Shown one piece after another: positions 8,256 through 18,036 of a stretch of 64,000 nt of DNA. The translations under genes and the position numbers were made by a program. The stretch's first letter is position 1; each line of letters opens with the position of its first letter. The DNA is from FW021-bin31 sp964647485 (GTDB lineage Bacteria; Bacteroidota; Bacteroidia; Chitinophagales; Chitinophagaceae): positions 124,001 through 188,000 of the forward strand of contig CAZYHV010000002.1 of the NCBI GenBank assembly GCA_964647485.1, in the 5' to 3' direction. The notes below the pieces were generated by a model. It saw only the letters and a list, made by a program, of their open reading frames with translations. It was not told where the DNA came from and did no database searches.

Positions 8256-9770
8256 TTAAAAAAGATCCGGCTCATCCTCATCGGTATCCCCTCCCAAATT
8301 CATAATAGTATTCAATAAATCACCAAATTCAGTATCTGTATCTACCATCTTTTTGCTGATCAGGGAGAAAGCTGCTAGTCCATGTAAGATGAATTCTTCA
8401 AAGAGTATTCTTTCCATCCCTTTTATCTCTTTATTGTATTTTATCACCAACTCTTTTAGTCCATCTACTTTATTTAATTCCTCTTCTTTTTCATGGTCTT
8501 TCATGTCTCTATTCAGCTGTAATTTATTTCCTTTTTCAAACCATTGAATCACAGATCGATAGGGATTAATTCCATGTTGTGTACCTTGTTTTCGTTTTTT
8601 GAAAATCTCCGGATTGGGGAAATAATGCATAAATTGAGAACGGATAGCCTTATCTAAAAGGTTAATCGCCACCTGCTCCGGCCCTTCCTGTTCTCCTTCA
8701 TAAACCAGCTCAATCTTTCCGGTAATGGCAGGAATAATACCCAACAGGTCTGCGATCCATACTTGTGTGTTTTCTTCTCCATTGATAATCAAACGTCTTT
8801 CTGCAGCACTAAGGGCATTCTCATAGGCCGTGATAGACATTCGAGCAGAAACTCCGCTTTTGGTATCAACAAACTCACTGGATCTGGCTTCGACAGCTAC
8901 TTGTTCTATCAACTTCTTCAATAAGGAAGAAAAGGAAATTCGATCGGCTACCGCTTCATTAAATTGTGCTTCCTGAGCCGTTATCTTCATGGCGGTTTCC
9001 AAAGATTTGGGATAATGGGTGATAATCTGACTCTCGATACGATCTTTTAAAGGGGTTACAATAGCACCTCTATTGGTATAATCCTCCGGATTAGCCGTAA
9101 ACACAAATAAGATATCCAAAGGCATTCTCAACTTAAATCCCCTTATTTGAATGTCTCCCTCTTGCAAAATATTGAATAGAGATACTTGAATTCTGGCTTG
9201 CAAATCCGGCAATTCGTTGATTACAAATATACTCCGATTGGATCGTGGAATGATACCATAATGAAGCACTCTTTCATCTGCAAAACTCAAATGCAAATTC
9301 GCTGCTTTAATCGGATCGATATCCCCTATCAAATCGGCTACTGTCACATCAGGAGTAGCTAATTTCTCTCCATAACGTTCTTCTCTATTGATCCAGCTAA
9401 TCGGAGTATCCTCTCCTTTTTCGGAAATTAACTCTCTGGCATACAATGAAATAGGACGAAACGGATCATCATTAATTTCAGAACCTTCCACGATAGGTAT
9501 CTCTTCATCCAATAAATCTATCATCTGGCGAGCCATCCTTGTTTTGGCTTGCCCTCGTAGACCTAGAAATAGGATATTATGTTTAGATAAAAGCGCTCTT
9601 TCAGTATCCGGGATGACAGAATGCTCATATCCTAATATATTTTTAAAACTTGCTTCTTGACGTTCTAATTTATAAATCAGATTTGTTCTCACTTCTTCTT
9701 TAACCGATTTAGTTTTATACCCTGAGGCCTTCAGAGCACCCAATGTTTTCGGTCGCTGATCGTTATCCAT
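8256..9770 (-). CDS. AAA+ ATPase, magnesium-chelatase ChlI/MoxR-like
   Basis: The 504-residue cytoplasmic ATPase resembles the ChlI/MoxR group. It has a variant Walker A (GLRGQAKTRMARQ, with Ala before the Lys), a Walker B region reading IFVINELPDL, and sensor-like elements (FTANPEDYTNRG, LKDRIESQI). The Asn-Glu pair in Walker B is, as far as I recall, usual for this subfamily. The gene starts 57 bp after the VWA gene stop. ATPase plus VWA pairs act as metal-insertion or protein-remodelling machines; the target here is unknown. There are no bacteriochlorophyll or cobaltochelatase genes nearby, so a true magnesium chelatase is unlikely. Confidence 0.85.
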   Translation of the reverse strand: MDNDQRPKTLGALKASGYKTKSVKEEVRTNLIYKLERQEASFKNILGYEHSVIPDTERALLSKHNILFLGLRGQAKTRMARQMIDLLDEEIPIVEGSEINDDPFRPISLYARELISEKGEDTPISWINREERYGEKLATPDVTVADLIGDIDPIKAANLHLSFADERVLHYGIIPRSNRSIFVINELPDLQARIQVSLFNILQEGDIQIRGFKLRMPLDILFVFTANPEDYTNRGAIVTPLKDRIESQIITHYPKSLETAMKITAQEAQFNEAVADRISFSSLLKKLIEQVAVEARSSEFVDTKSGVSARMSITAYENALSAAERRLIINGEENTQVWIADLLGIIPAITGKIELVYEGEQEGPEQVAINLLDKAIRSQFMHYFPNPEIFKKRKQGTQHGINPYRSVIQWFEKGNKLQLNRDMKDHEKEEELNKVDGLKELVIKYNKEIKGMERILFEEFILHGLAAFSLISKKMVDTDTEFGDLLNTIMNLGGDTDEDEPDLF

Positions 9771-9827
9771 ATATTATTATTCTATTGTTAAATGTAATTT
9801 TGGAATGGGTTAAAAATATATTTTTTC

Positions 9828-10925
9828 TTAACGCATATACTTCTTTTTATTTTGTTCAAAGTCATAAAATACAAATTGTCCCAGATTATCCAGGGAAGAG
9901 AAAAAGGCTTTCCCCTTATTGGTTGCCGTAAATTCTTTTACAAAACGTTGTAACCAGGGATCAGCAGTAACCATGAAGGTGGTAATAGGAATCTTCAACT
10001 TCTTGCATTGCGCAGCAAGGTTCAACGTTCTATTTAAAATTTTATGATCTAAACCAAAAGCATTTTTATAAAATCGATTTCCTATTTTCAAACAGGTGGG
10101 TTTTCCGTCGGTAATCATAAAAATCTGTTTGTTGGGATTTTTCCTCCTCCGCAAGATATTCATTGCCAGCTCCAGACCCGCCACAGTATTGGTATGATAA
10201 GGACCCACTTTTAAATAAGGAATATCCTTTACTTTTATTTCCCAAGCCTCATTTCCAAAGACAATGATATCCAAGGTATCTTTTGGATATTTTGTCAGAA
10301 TAAGTTCACTTAATGCCAAGGCAGTTTTCTTCGCCGGTGTAATTCGGTCTTCTCCATAAAGGATCATAGAGTGAGAAATATCTATCATCAAAACGGTAGA
10401 AGTTTGTGCCTTATAGTCAGTTTCTCTTATCTCCAAATCCTCCTGTCCCATCCGGAAATGCTCTATCCCATGATTTATTTGGGCATTCCGAATGGAATTG
10501 GTAAAATCAATTTGTTCAATACGATCCCCAAAACGGTAAGGGCGTGTATCAGCATTGGGTTCATCTCCTTTTCCGGGAATAAAAGTCGGATGATTCCCGC
10601 TTGCCGATTTTTTAAGTTTTCCAAAGATTTCTTCCAATGCATTTCTACGAATGGTCTGTTCCGTTTTAGGTGTAATTTTATAGGACCCGGTTGCATTTTT
10701 ATCATCCAAATATCCTTCTTTTTTGAGATCTTCTATAAAATCACCTACGCCATAATCCTCCTCTCCCATATCATACTTATTGGTCAGTTCTGTTAGCCAA
10801 TGCAAGGCCTCATCCGCATCTCCATCGGTATACTCCAGCATTTGCATAAACAAATCCATCATCTGATCAAAGGGGGATTTATGCTCTTTTGGGGGTTGAT
10901 ATTTTGAAAATAAAAAACTATTCAT
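9828..10925 (-). CDS. VWA-domain protein, partner of the AAA+ ATPase
   Basis: The 365-residue product has a helical N-terminal half and a C-terminal von Willebrand A domain. The MIDAS motif is DISHS in VLMIDISHSMI, followed by the second metal-loop region (GPYHTNTVAGLELA) and MITDGKPT. It has no signal peptide and is probably cytoplasmic. An upstream in-frame GTG (10928) directly precedes ATG 10925; the ATG is preferred. It is the first gene of the VWA-AAA pair, with a TAATTTTG box 12 nt before the ATG. Confidence 0.88.
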   Translation of the reverse strand: MNSFLFSKYQPPKEHKSPFDQMMDLFMQMLEYTDGDADEALHWLTELTNKYDMGEEDYGVGDFIEDLKKEGYLDDKNATGSYKITPKTEQTIRRNALEEIFGKLKKSASGNHPTFIPGKGDEPNADTRPYRFGDRIEQIDFTNSIRNAQINHGIEHFRMGQEDLEIRETDYKAQTSTVLMIDISHSMILYGEDRITPAKKTALALSELILTKYPKDTLDIIVFGNEAWEIKVKDIPYLKVGPYHTNTVAGLELAMNILRRRKNPNKQIFMITDGKPTCLKIGNRFYKNAFGLDHKILNRTLNLAAQCKKLKIPITTFMVTADPWLQRFVKEFTATNKGKAFFSSLDNLGQFVFYDFEQNKKKYMR

Positions 10926-10936
10926 CACTGAATTTT

Positions 10937-10944
10937 CAAAATTA
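10937..10944 (-). promoter_or_regulatory. promoter -7 box of the VWA-AAA unit
   Basis: TAATTTTG on the minus strand fits TAnnTTTG. Its last G is 12 nt before the ATG of the VWA gene, so the transcript would have only a few untranslated bases. Confidence 0.5.
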
Positions 10945-10952
10945 GATAACTT

Positions 10953-11103
10953 TTTGATTCTTTTTAAAATTGGATTTGTATTTTTGTCTTTACTCCTGTT
11001 TTCTAACAGTTAGAGGCGGGAGAAGTTTAAGAAACCCGACATTTTTAATCCTTTTTCTATTGCCTTTGGCATGAATTTAGGTAAAATAAGATAAAGAGTA
11101 ACC
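10953..11103 (+). promoter_or_regulatory. promoter and structured leader of the DUF4954 gene
   Basis: TTTG (10953-10956), 22 bp, then TATTTTTG (10979-10986) matches a Bacteroidota -33/-7 promoter, giving a leader of about 110 nt. The leader contains a small hairpin (CTGTT-TTCT-AACAG, 10996-11009). A weaker 4-bp pairing (CGGG 11017-11020 with CCCG 11035-11038) follows. A 7-codon ORF (ATG 11071, stop at 11092-11094) ends 9 nt before the gene. No known riboswitch class was recognised. Confidence 0.45.
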
Positions 11104-13326
11104 ATGAATAGGATTACTAAAAAACCCATTGACAAACTAGGCTATAATTTTATAGATAAAAAGTTTATTCCTGAAGGACAGGATAAATATTCCATTCGCA
11201 ATAAACAGAATAAACATCTTTTTGGAAAAGAAAGAACCTATCGACACCTTAGTGCCAGAGAGATAGAAACACTGGTTCAAAACAACAACACTTCTGACGA
11301 TTGGAACAAGCTCTTGGTAACGGATGCTTTCAATCCGGACCGAGTGAAAGGATGCCACTTTTTTGGTCTGGTAAGAATAGGAAAATTAGAGCCCTATTTT
11401 TTAGAATTCCACAACCTCAGAATCCCGGTAGGGTTATATAACAGTACCATTTGTTCTTGCGACTTTGGAGACAATGTAGTTATTGACAATGTCAACTTTA
11501 TTGCCAATCATATTATTGGAAATGAAAGCATGCTTGTAAATATTAATGAACTATCTACCTCTCCTTATGCACGTTTTGGAAATGGGATCACAAAAGAAGG
11601 CGGAGACGAAGAATGGAGAGTATGGCTGGAAGTATGTAATGAAAATGGGGGGCGGAAGATATTGCCTTTTGAAGGGATGTTGCCCGGAGATGCTTTGTTA
11701 TGGAGTAAATATAGAGGAGATAAAGAACTAATGGATCGTTTTTTTCAATTTACTAATGATCAATTTGATCTTCATCAAGGGTATTATGGTGAAATTGGCG
11801 ATCGTTCAGTCATAAAAAACTCCAAGATGATAAAAGACTGTAAAATCGGGAATGATGTCTATATCAAAGGGGTCAATAAATTAAAAAACCTCACTATCAG
11901 AAGTTCTGAAAATTCAGTAACACAAATTGGAGAAGGTTGTGAACTCGTTAATGGAATAATCGGATATGGATGTCGAGTTTTTTATGGAGTAAAAGCCGTG
12001 CGTTTTGTTATGGCAGATTATTCTAATCTCAAGTACGGAGCTCGACTCATTAATTCCTATTTAGGAAGTAATGCGACTATTTCCTGCTGTGAGGTACTGA
12101 ATTCACTTATTTTTCCGGCACATGAACAGCATCATAATAACTCCTTTTTATGCGCTGCACTCATTATGGGACAAAGTAATATGGCTGCCGGTGCTACCAT
12201 AGGTTCCAACCATAATTCCAGAGGCGCCGATGGAGAAATTGTGGCAGGAAGAGGATTCTGGCCGGGGTTATGTGTCAGCCTGAAACATAATTCCAAATTT
12301 GCCTCTTTCATACTTATCGCTAAAGGAGATTTCCCCGCAGAAATCAACCTCCCTATTCCTTTTTCACTGCTGTCTAATGATGTCAGTGAAGATAAACTGA
12401 TCATCATGCCGGGCTATTGGTTTATTTATAATATGTATGCCCTTACCAGAAATGCATGGAAATACGGGCATAGAGATAAAAGAAAAGAAAGAACACAGCA
12501 GATAGAGTATGATTATCTCGCTCCCGATTCTATTGAGGAAATGTTTGTCGCCCTGCATTTAATGGAACAAGCTGTTGGAAAATCTTATCTAAAAAGCAAA
12601 GGTCAATTTGACCATCAAACAGAAAAAGAATTAGGTCAACTTGGAAAACAAATTTTGACCACACAAAAGAGCAAATTAAAAGATTTATCCATTCAAATAG
12701 AAGGGATAGAAAACAGTAAACGCGTTACCGAACTTATTAAAGTTGAAGAAGCTTATCCCCTCTTTAAAGAAATGATTTTTTACTATGGAATGACCCAATT
12801 AGTGAATGCTTTTCAAAAAGACATCATCACTGATATTGAGGAACTTCAAGAAACTTTAAGTACTGTTAAAAAAAGCTATTGGGTCAATGTAGGTGGACAA
12901 CTGATTAGGGAAAAAGATCTTCAGCAAATGAAAACCGATATCAAAGAAGGCAGAATCTCAAACTGGCAAGAAGTTCACCAACGCTATACAGCATTAGGAA
13001 AGCATTATCCTCAAGAAAAGATGATTCATGCTTTAGAAGCCCTCCTAAGAATTAAAGAAATAAACCCAACCGACTGTAATAAAGACCTAATCCTTTCATG
13101 GCTGGAAGAAACAAAAACGATTGCCGGACAAATTCAGGAAAAAATAGAAATCTCCCGAAAAAAGGACTACCATAATCCTTTCAGAAACCAGGTGTATGAA
13201 AACGAAAAAGAGATGGAAGCCATTGTAGGATCCTTTGAGGACAACCAGTTTATTCAGGAAAGCCGACAAAAGACCACTGATTTTATTCAGTCACTAACCT
13301 CACTCAAAACAAAATTTACTTTCTAA
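11104..13326 (+). CDS. DUF4954 family protein
   Basis: The 740-residue protein matches the DUF4954 family common in Bacteroidota. The central part (about residues 110-420) has turn-rich repeats of the left-handed beta-helix kind (CDFGDNVVIDNVNFIANHII, GNDVYIKGVNKLKN, GYGCRVFYGVKAV) plus conserved loops such as AGATIGSNHNSRGADGE. The C-terminal 250 residues are helical. Beta-helix proteins of this kind often act on nucleotide sugars or as acyl/nucleotidyl transferases, but no activity is established that I can name. Its TAA directly abuts the stop of the convergent efflux gene, with no spacer. Confidence 0.85.
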   Translation: MNRITKKPIDKLGYNFIDKKFIPEGQDKYSIRNKQNKHLFGKERTYRHLSAREIETLVQNNNTSDDWNKLLVTDAFNPDRVKGCHFFGLVRIGKLEPYFLEFHNLRIPVGLYNSTICSCDFGDNVVIDNVNFIANHIIGNESMLVNINELSTSPYARFGNGITKEGGDEEWRVWLEVCNENGGRKILPFEGMLPGDALLWSKYRGDKELMDRFFQFTNDQFDLHQGYYGEIGDRSVIKNSKMIKDCKIGNDVYIKGVNKLKNLTIRSSENSVTQIGEGCELVNGIIGYGCRVFYGVKAVRFVMADYSNLKYGARLINSYLGSNATISCCEVLNSLIFPAHEQHHNNSFLCAALIMGQSNMAAGATIGSNHNSRGADGEIVAGRGFWPGLCVSLKHNSKFASFILIAKGDFPAEINLPIPFSLLSNDVSEDKLIIMPGYWFIYNMYALTRNAWKYGHRDKRKERTQQIEYDYLAPDSIEEMFVALHLMEQAVGKSYLKSKGQFDHQTEKELGQLGKQILTTQKSKLKDLSIQIEGIENSKRVTELIKVEEAYPLFKEMIFYYGMTQLVNAFQKDIITDIEELQETLSTVKKSYWVNVGGQLIREKDLQQMKTDIKEGRISNWQEVHQRYTALGKHYPQEKMIHALEALLRIKEINPTDCNKDLILSWLEETKTIAGQIQEKIEISRKKDYHNPFRNQVYENEKEMEAIVGSFEDNQFIQESRQKTTDFIQSLTSLKTKFTF

Positions 13327-14805
13327 TTAGAGATCGGGTTCTGATGTAGAATCCGTATCCCATCCACCACCTAAGGCACGATACAACTGTATTCTAGCCG
13401 TTAGCAATCGTGCTCTTGCCTGAGCCAGGTTCAATTCACTATCTAAGGCTTCGCCCTGGGCTGTTATAACCTCTAAGTAGGTAGCAAAACCTGATCGGAA
13501 AAGCATTCTGGAACTTACGACGGCCTTCTGCGACACCTTGTTTTGTTGTTCGGCAATATCTAATTGCTCTTTTAATTTTTTAATGGAAACCAACGCATTC
13601 TTTATATCTATAATAGATTTATAGACCTCATGTTGAAATCCAATTTCTGCTTCTTTTCTTTGTAATTGCGCTACCCTAAATTCTGTTTTTAATTCACGTC
13701 CATTTAGAATAGGTGCTGTCAGTCCCCCTACAACGCTTCCCAGTAAAGCTCCCGGAACATTAAACCAATTCTTTCCCAAAACGGATGAAGTTCCTCCTTC
13801 TAAAGAGATATTCAAGCTTGGATATTTTGCAGCCTGTGTAGCACCAACTTGGGCATTGGCCGCTTTCAATTCATAACGAGCTACTTGTACATCCGGTCGA
13901 TTTTGTACCATGTATAACGGAATCTCCATCACATTCTGATAGCTCGTATCTAAATTTGACAAATTGGATTCCAGCTCAATATGACCGGGTAATTGACCGG
14001 TCAATAGTTTTAATTTATTTTCCTGTATTGTTTTCTCTCTCTCTAACTTAGGAATTAGATTAGCAGCTTCTAATACCTGGGACTGAGCTTGTTGTACAGC
14101 TAAAGCAGTTACCTCGGCCGAATTATACTGAATTTTAATCATATTTAAGGTACTATCTCTATAATGATAGTTTGCCTTGGCCACCTTTAACTGTTCATCA
14201 AGCATTAGTAAGGTATAATAATCTTCCGCTACGGTAGCTACAACTTCAGTTTGTAAAGCTTTTCTGGCTTGATAGGATTGTAAATAATATGCCAGAGCCG
14301 CCCTTTTCTGGTTTCTTAATTTACCCCAAATATCGACTTCCCAATCTAACGCAGCTATATTGGAATAAGACGAAGTATGGATATACATATCTTTGGGAGG
14401 GGTTTTCCCCTTGCCATCATACCAATCATCTTCCACCCCATCACTCGATTGATGAGAACTCCAGTCTCTTTCAATATTTAGCAAGCCCAGATTAAGTTTC
14501 GGTAAAAAAGCGGACTTAGATTCTTTAAAATATTCATTATTAATGGCTATCTCCTGATCTGCAGTACGAATATCAAAATTTTGTTTGAAAGCATTTTGAA
14601 TTAATTTTTTCAATAAAGTATCTTGAAAAAAATGATCCCAAGGTAAGATAGAATCTTGTAAATTTTGTGATACGGAGTCAGGTAAAATAAAATCCTGCGG
14701 TAAATCCATATCTTTCATCGTATATTGATTCGTCACCTTACAGGCCGAAAATAACAATATACCCACAACCGGGATTAGTAATTTTCTATTTATTATCGTC
14801 TTCAT
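13327..14805 (-). CDS. outer-membrane efflux lipoprotein, TolC/NodT (OprM-like) family
   Basis: The 492-residue protein is the outer-membrane channel of an RND efflux pump. Its signal peptide ends in the lipobox FSAC (Cys22). Two repeats of the outer-membrane-factor fold follow, with long coiled coils (for example VAKANYHYRDSTLNMI and the C-terminal LDSELNLAQARARLLTARIQ), ending in the typical LYRALGGGW. It is the last gene of the three-gene operon, 1 bp after the pump gene. Its stop codon touches that of the convergent DUF4954 gene, so there is no room for a terminator between them. Confidence 0.93.
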   Translation of the reverse strand: MKTIINRKLLIPVVGILLFSACKVTNQYTMKDMDLPQDFILPDSVSQNLQDSILPWDHFFQDTLLKKLIQNAFKQNFDIRTADQEIAINNEYFKESKSAFLPKLNLGLLNIERDWSSHQSSDGVEDDWYDGKGKTPPKDMYIHTSSYSNIAALDWEVDIWGKLRNQKRAALAYYLQSYQARKALQTEVVATVAEDYYTLLMLDEQLKVAKANYHYRDSTLNMIKIQYNSAEVTALAVQQAQSQVLEAANLIPKLEREKTIQENKLKLLTGQLPGHIELESNLSNLDTSYQNVMEIPLYMVQNRPDVQVARYELKAANAQVGATQAAKYPSLNISLEGGTSSVLGKNWFNVPGALLGSVVGGLTAPILNGRELKTEFRVAQLQRKEAEIGFQHEVYKSIIDIKNALVSIKKLKEQLDIAEQQNKVSQKAVVSSRMLFRSGFATYLEVITAQGEALDSELNLAQARARLLTARIQLYRALGGGWDTDSTSEPDL

Positions 14806-14806
14806 T

Positions 14807-17800
14807 CTAATATTCCTTTTTAAGCTTCTTTTTCAATTTCTCATCAATAGTTTTAAAGATTACAAACAAGACAGGGACAATGAAAACGCCAAATATAATA
14901 CCGGCAAGCATCCCTCCTGCGGCTCCAAAACTAATCGAATGGTTTCCTTGAGCAGAGGGACCACTCGTCCACATCAATGGAATCAATCCGGCCACGAAGG
15001 CAAGTGAAGTCATCAATATCGGTCGAAGTCTTAAATGAGCTCCCTCAATAGCAGAATCAAAGATAGAATGCCCCGCTCGCCTTTGTTGCAGAGAATATTC
15101 TACAATTAGAATGGCATTTTTAGCCAATAATCCAATCAACATAATCAGCGCCACCTGGACATATATATTATTTTGCAATCCTACTATATTAATAATGGAA
15201 TATACACCTATGAGTCCAACAGGAACAGAAAACAAAATTGAAAAAGGAATAATATAACTATCATATTGAGCAGATAGTATAAAATAGATAAACAAGAGGC
15301 TCAATGCAATAATAAAACCTGTTTGTCCTCCTGATTTTTGTTCTTCTCTACTGATTCCTGTCCATTCATATTCATAGTTTCCCGGCAATTTTTTTGCAGC
15401 CACCTCTTTCACTGCCTCCATAGCATCTCCAGTACTATATCCTTTCGCCGGTTGTGCATGGATTTCAATACTATTGTATAAATTAAATCGCGTTACAATC
15501 TCCGGACCCAACGTTTTTTTCAATTTCACCAAAGTGTTCACCGGCACCATTTCACCATCGTCATTTCTAACATAAATTGTATTCAGCGTTTTCGGCGTTT
15601 CACTAAATTGTGGTGCGGCCTGAACATATACCCTGTTTTGTCGGTTAAACATATTGAATTCACTTATTCGTACCCGGGAATAATACATCCTAACATTATT
15701 CAACATGTCTTTAATATTTACTCCCATCACTCGTGCTTTATCCTTATCTACACTAAGGGTATATTGTGGAAAATCAGCTTCAAAAGTAGTAGTAGCTGAT
15801 AATATTTCAGGGCGATTATTCAACACCGTTAAAAAGCTGTCCGCAACTTTTCCAAAAGTCTTGTAACTTCCTCCTATTCTATCCTCCAGAGCAAAATGTA
15901 ATCCTGCCTGATTTCCAAAACCGGTGACCGTAGGGCGCATATACACCGATACTTCTACCCCTTTGACCTGAGATAAATCTTTACGAAGGGTATCAATAAA
16001 ATGATGAATATTTTTAATCCCCTTACGTTCCTTAAAAGGATACATATTCAAATAACCTACCGCATAAGAAGCACTCGTTGTTCCATCAATACCATTGTAA
16101 CCTGAAGAGCTGGACATACTCATAATTTCTTTCCTCTTCTTCAAAATATCAACTACTTTATCCAGCTTACTTTTTGTCCGAGCTAAAGAAGATCCCGGAG
16201 GGAGTTTTATAGAATAAGCAATAAATCCATCATCTTCTTGAGGGATAAAAGAGGTCGGTGTAAATTTCATTAAAATAGCTCCAATTATGGTAATAACAAC
16301 CAACCCAACAAGTGCTATTTTCTTTTTCTTAGACAAGAATTTGATAGACTTAATATATCTCCCCGTCATCCGTTCAAAGGAAGCATTAAATGCCACAAAA
16401 AAACGATCTAAATATTTTTGTAATTTATTCTTCTTATGACTTTCCCTTGCCCGAATAATTTTTTCTTTTTCTGGTGCATCAGAATCAGGTTTAGGAGGCC
16501 GCAATATAAGGGCACTTAAGGCTGGAGACAGCGTTAAAGCATTCAAAGCCGAAATAAGAATGGCAATGGCCAGGGTATAGGCAAACTGTCTGTAGAATAC
16601 ACCTGAAGGACCTTCCATAAAACCCAATGGGAAAAATACCGCTGCCATCACCATCGTAATCGATAAAATAGCCGGAGTAATATCCCCCATCGTATCCAAA
16701 GTAGCTTCCTTAGGATTCAACAAGGTCGTTTCCATCTTATTATGGATAGCTTCCACCACCACTATGGCATCATCCACCACTATCCCGATAGCCAATACCA
16801 AAGCAAACATCGTCAACACATTAATCGAAAACCCTAAAATATAAATAAAGAAAAAGGTCCCAATTAATGACACAAGAATAGAGATGGCCGGAATGATCGT
16901 TGCCCGAAAGTTTTGCAGAAAGAGGAAAACAATGATAAACACCAAAATAAAAGCCTCTACTAAAGTATGTAATACCTGTGCAATAGATTCATCAATTTGG
17001 TTGCGGACGCTGTAGCTGATATTATATTTCATTCCTTTAGGAAAGCGCTCAGCCAACTCCTCCATTTTTTTTCGAACTCCTATATCTATTTCTCTCGCAT
17101 TTGACCCTACTGTCTGGTTCAGATTCATAGTCACTCCCGGGAAACCATTCACGTAACTTTCACTATGCGTATTGGTCGCCCCTAACTGAATCATAGCCAC
17201 ATCCTTCAAATGAAGAATTGAACCATCCGGATTTGTTTTTATTACAATATTTTTAAAGGCCTTCGTCGATTTTAACCTTCCGGTATACTTTATTACAGTT
17301 TCAAAAGTTTGATCAGAATTTTCTCCAAACTCCCCTGGCGCAAGATCAAAATTTTGATTTTTAACTGCTTTCTTAATATCCGCAGGAACCAGATTGAAGG
17401 CTTTCATTTTATTAGGATTCAACCAAATACGGACAGCATAGTTTCTACCTCCTATCCTGGACACACCACCTACACCATCAACTCTTGTCAATTCCCTAAC
17501 CACCTGAATATTAGTATACGCCTGTACAAATGTCTCATCTATATCATCCGGTTTCTCACTCCAGACATTTACAGTCATAATGACCCCCGCCTGCCGAGGA
17601 GATACCGAGACTCCTCCTTCTACCACCTCTGCCGGAAGGTCACTGAGAGCTTTCGAAGTCCGTGTCTGCACATTTACAGCCGCCTGGTTCGGATCCGTTC
17701 CCTGTTTAAAATAAATCGTAATCGTTCCACTACCGGTAGATGCAGTAGATTCAATATAGGTCATATCCTCCACTCCGTTGATTCTTGTTTCTAGGGGAAG

Positions 17801-17986
17801 CAAGACACTCTGTGCTATGGTCGCTGCATCTGCACCTGAATAAGAAGCACTAACAGAAACACTGGGGGGGGCAATTTGAGGGAAACGTGTAATCGGTAAT
17901 TTTTTTATTCCTACAATCCCCAACAAGAGAAGAATTAAAGAAACTACCGTCGCCAAAACAGGGCGTTTTATGAATACTTTTAACAT
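14807..17986 (-). CDS. RND multidrug efflux transporter, HAE1/AcrB-like
   Basis: This 1059-residue proton-driven pump exports hydrophobic or amphiphilic compounds from the periplasm and membrane. The architecture is standard: TM1 at the N-terminus, two large periplasmic loops, and TM2-6 and TM8-12 blocks. The TM4 proton-relay Asp-Asp pair appears in LAIGIVVDDAIVVVEAIHN, and the TM10 Lys in LIGLLAKNAILIVEY. The IAPPSV segment after TM1 is encoded by a run of eight C at 17864-17871 (minus strand), unusual in this AT-rich sequence. It sits 50 bp after the adaptor gene and 1 bp before the outer-membrane factor. Confidence 0.96.
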   Translation of the reverse strand: MLKVFIKRPVLATVVSLILLLLGIVGIKKLPITRFPQIAPPSVSVSASYSGADAATIAQSVLLPLETRINGVEDMTYIESTASTGSGTITIYFKQGTDPNQAAVNVQTRTSKALSDLPAEVVEGGVSVSPRQAGVIMTVNVWSEKPDDIDETFVQAYTNIQVVRELTRVDGVGGVSRIGGRNYAVRIWLNPNKMKAFNLVPADIKKAVKNQNFDLAPGEFGENSDQTFETVIKYTGRLKSTKAFKNIVIKTNPDGSILHLKDVAMIQLGATNTHSESYVNGFPGVTMNLNQTVGSNAREIDIGVRKKMEELAERFPKGMKYNISYSVRNQIDESIAQVLHTLVEAFILVFIIVFLFLQNFRATIIPAISILVSLIGTFFFIYILGFSINVLTMFALVLAIGIVVDDAIVVVEAIHNKMETTLLNPKEATLDTMGDITPAILSITMVMAAVFFPLGFMEGPSGVFYRQFAYTLAIAILISALNALTLSPALSALILRPPKPDSDAPEKEKIIRARESHKKNKLQKYLDRFFVAFNASFERMTGRYIKSIKFLSKKKKIALVGLVVITIIGAILMKFTPTSFIPQEDDGFIAYSIKLPPGSSLARTKSKLDKVVDILKKRKEIMSMSSSSGYNGIDGTTSASYAVGYLNMYPFKERKGIKNIHHFIDTLRKDLSQVKGVEVSVYMRPTVTGFGNQAGLHFALEDRIGGSYKTFGKVADSFLTVLNNRPEILSATTTFEADFPQYTLSVDKDKARVMGVNIKDMLNNVRMYYSRVRISEFNMFNRQNRVYVQAAPQFSETPKTLNTIYVRNDDGEMVPVNTLVKLKKTLGPEIVTRFNLYNSIEIHAQPAKGYSTGDAMEAVKEVAAKKLPGNYEYEWTGISREEQKSGGQTGFIIALSLLFIYFILSAQYDSYIIPFSILFSVPVGLIGVYSIINIVGLQNNIYVQVALIMLIGLLAKNAILIVEYSLQQRRAGHSIFDSAIEGAHLRLRPILMTSLAFVAGLIPLMWTSGPSAQGNHSISFGAAGGMLAGIIFGVFIVPVLFVIFKTIDEKLKKKLKKEY

Positions 17987-18036
17987 GTGTAATTTGACCT
18001 TTTCTATTTATGTATCAGATGAAAACACGATAAATT

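Noticed and set aside
8256..10925. True magnesium or cobalt chelatase genes
   Set aside because: No tetrapyrrole genes nearby, and generic AAA-VWA pairs of this form are widespread in non-photosynthetic bacteria.
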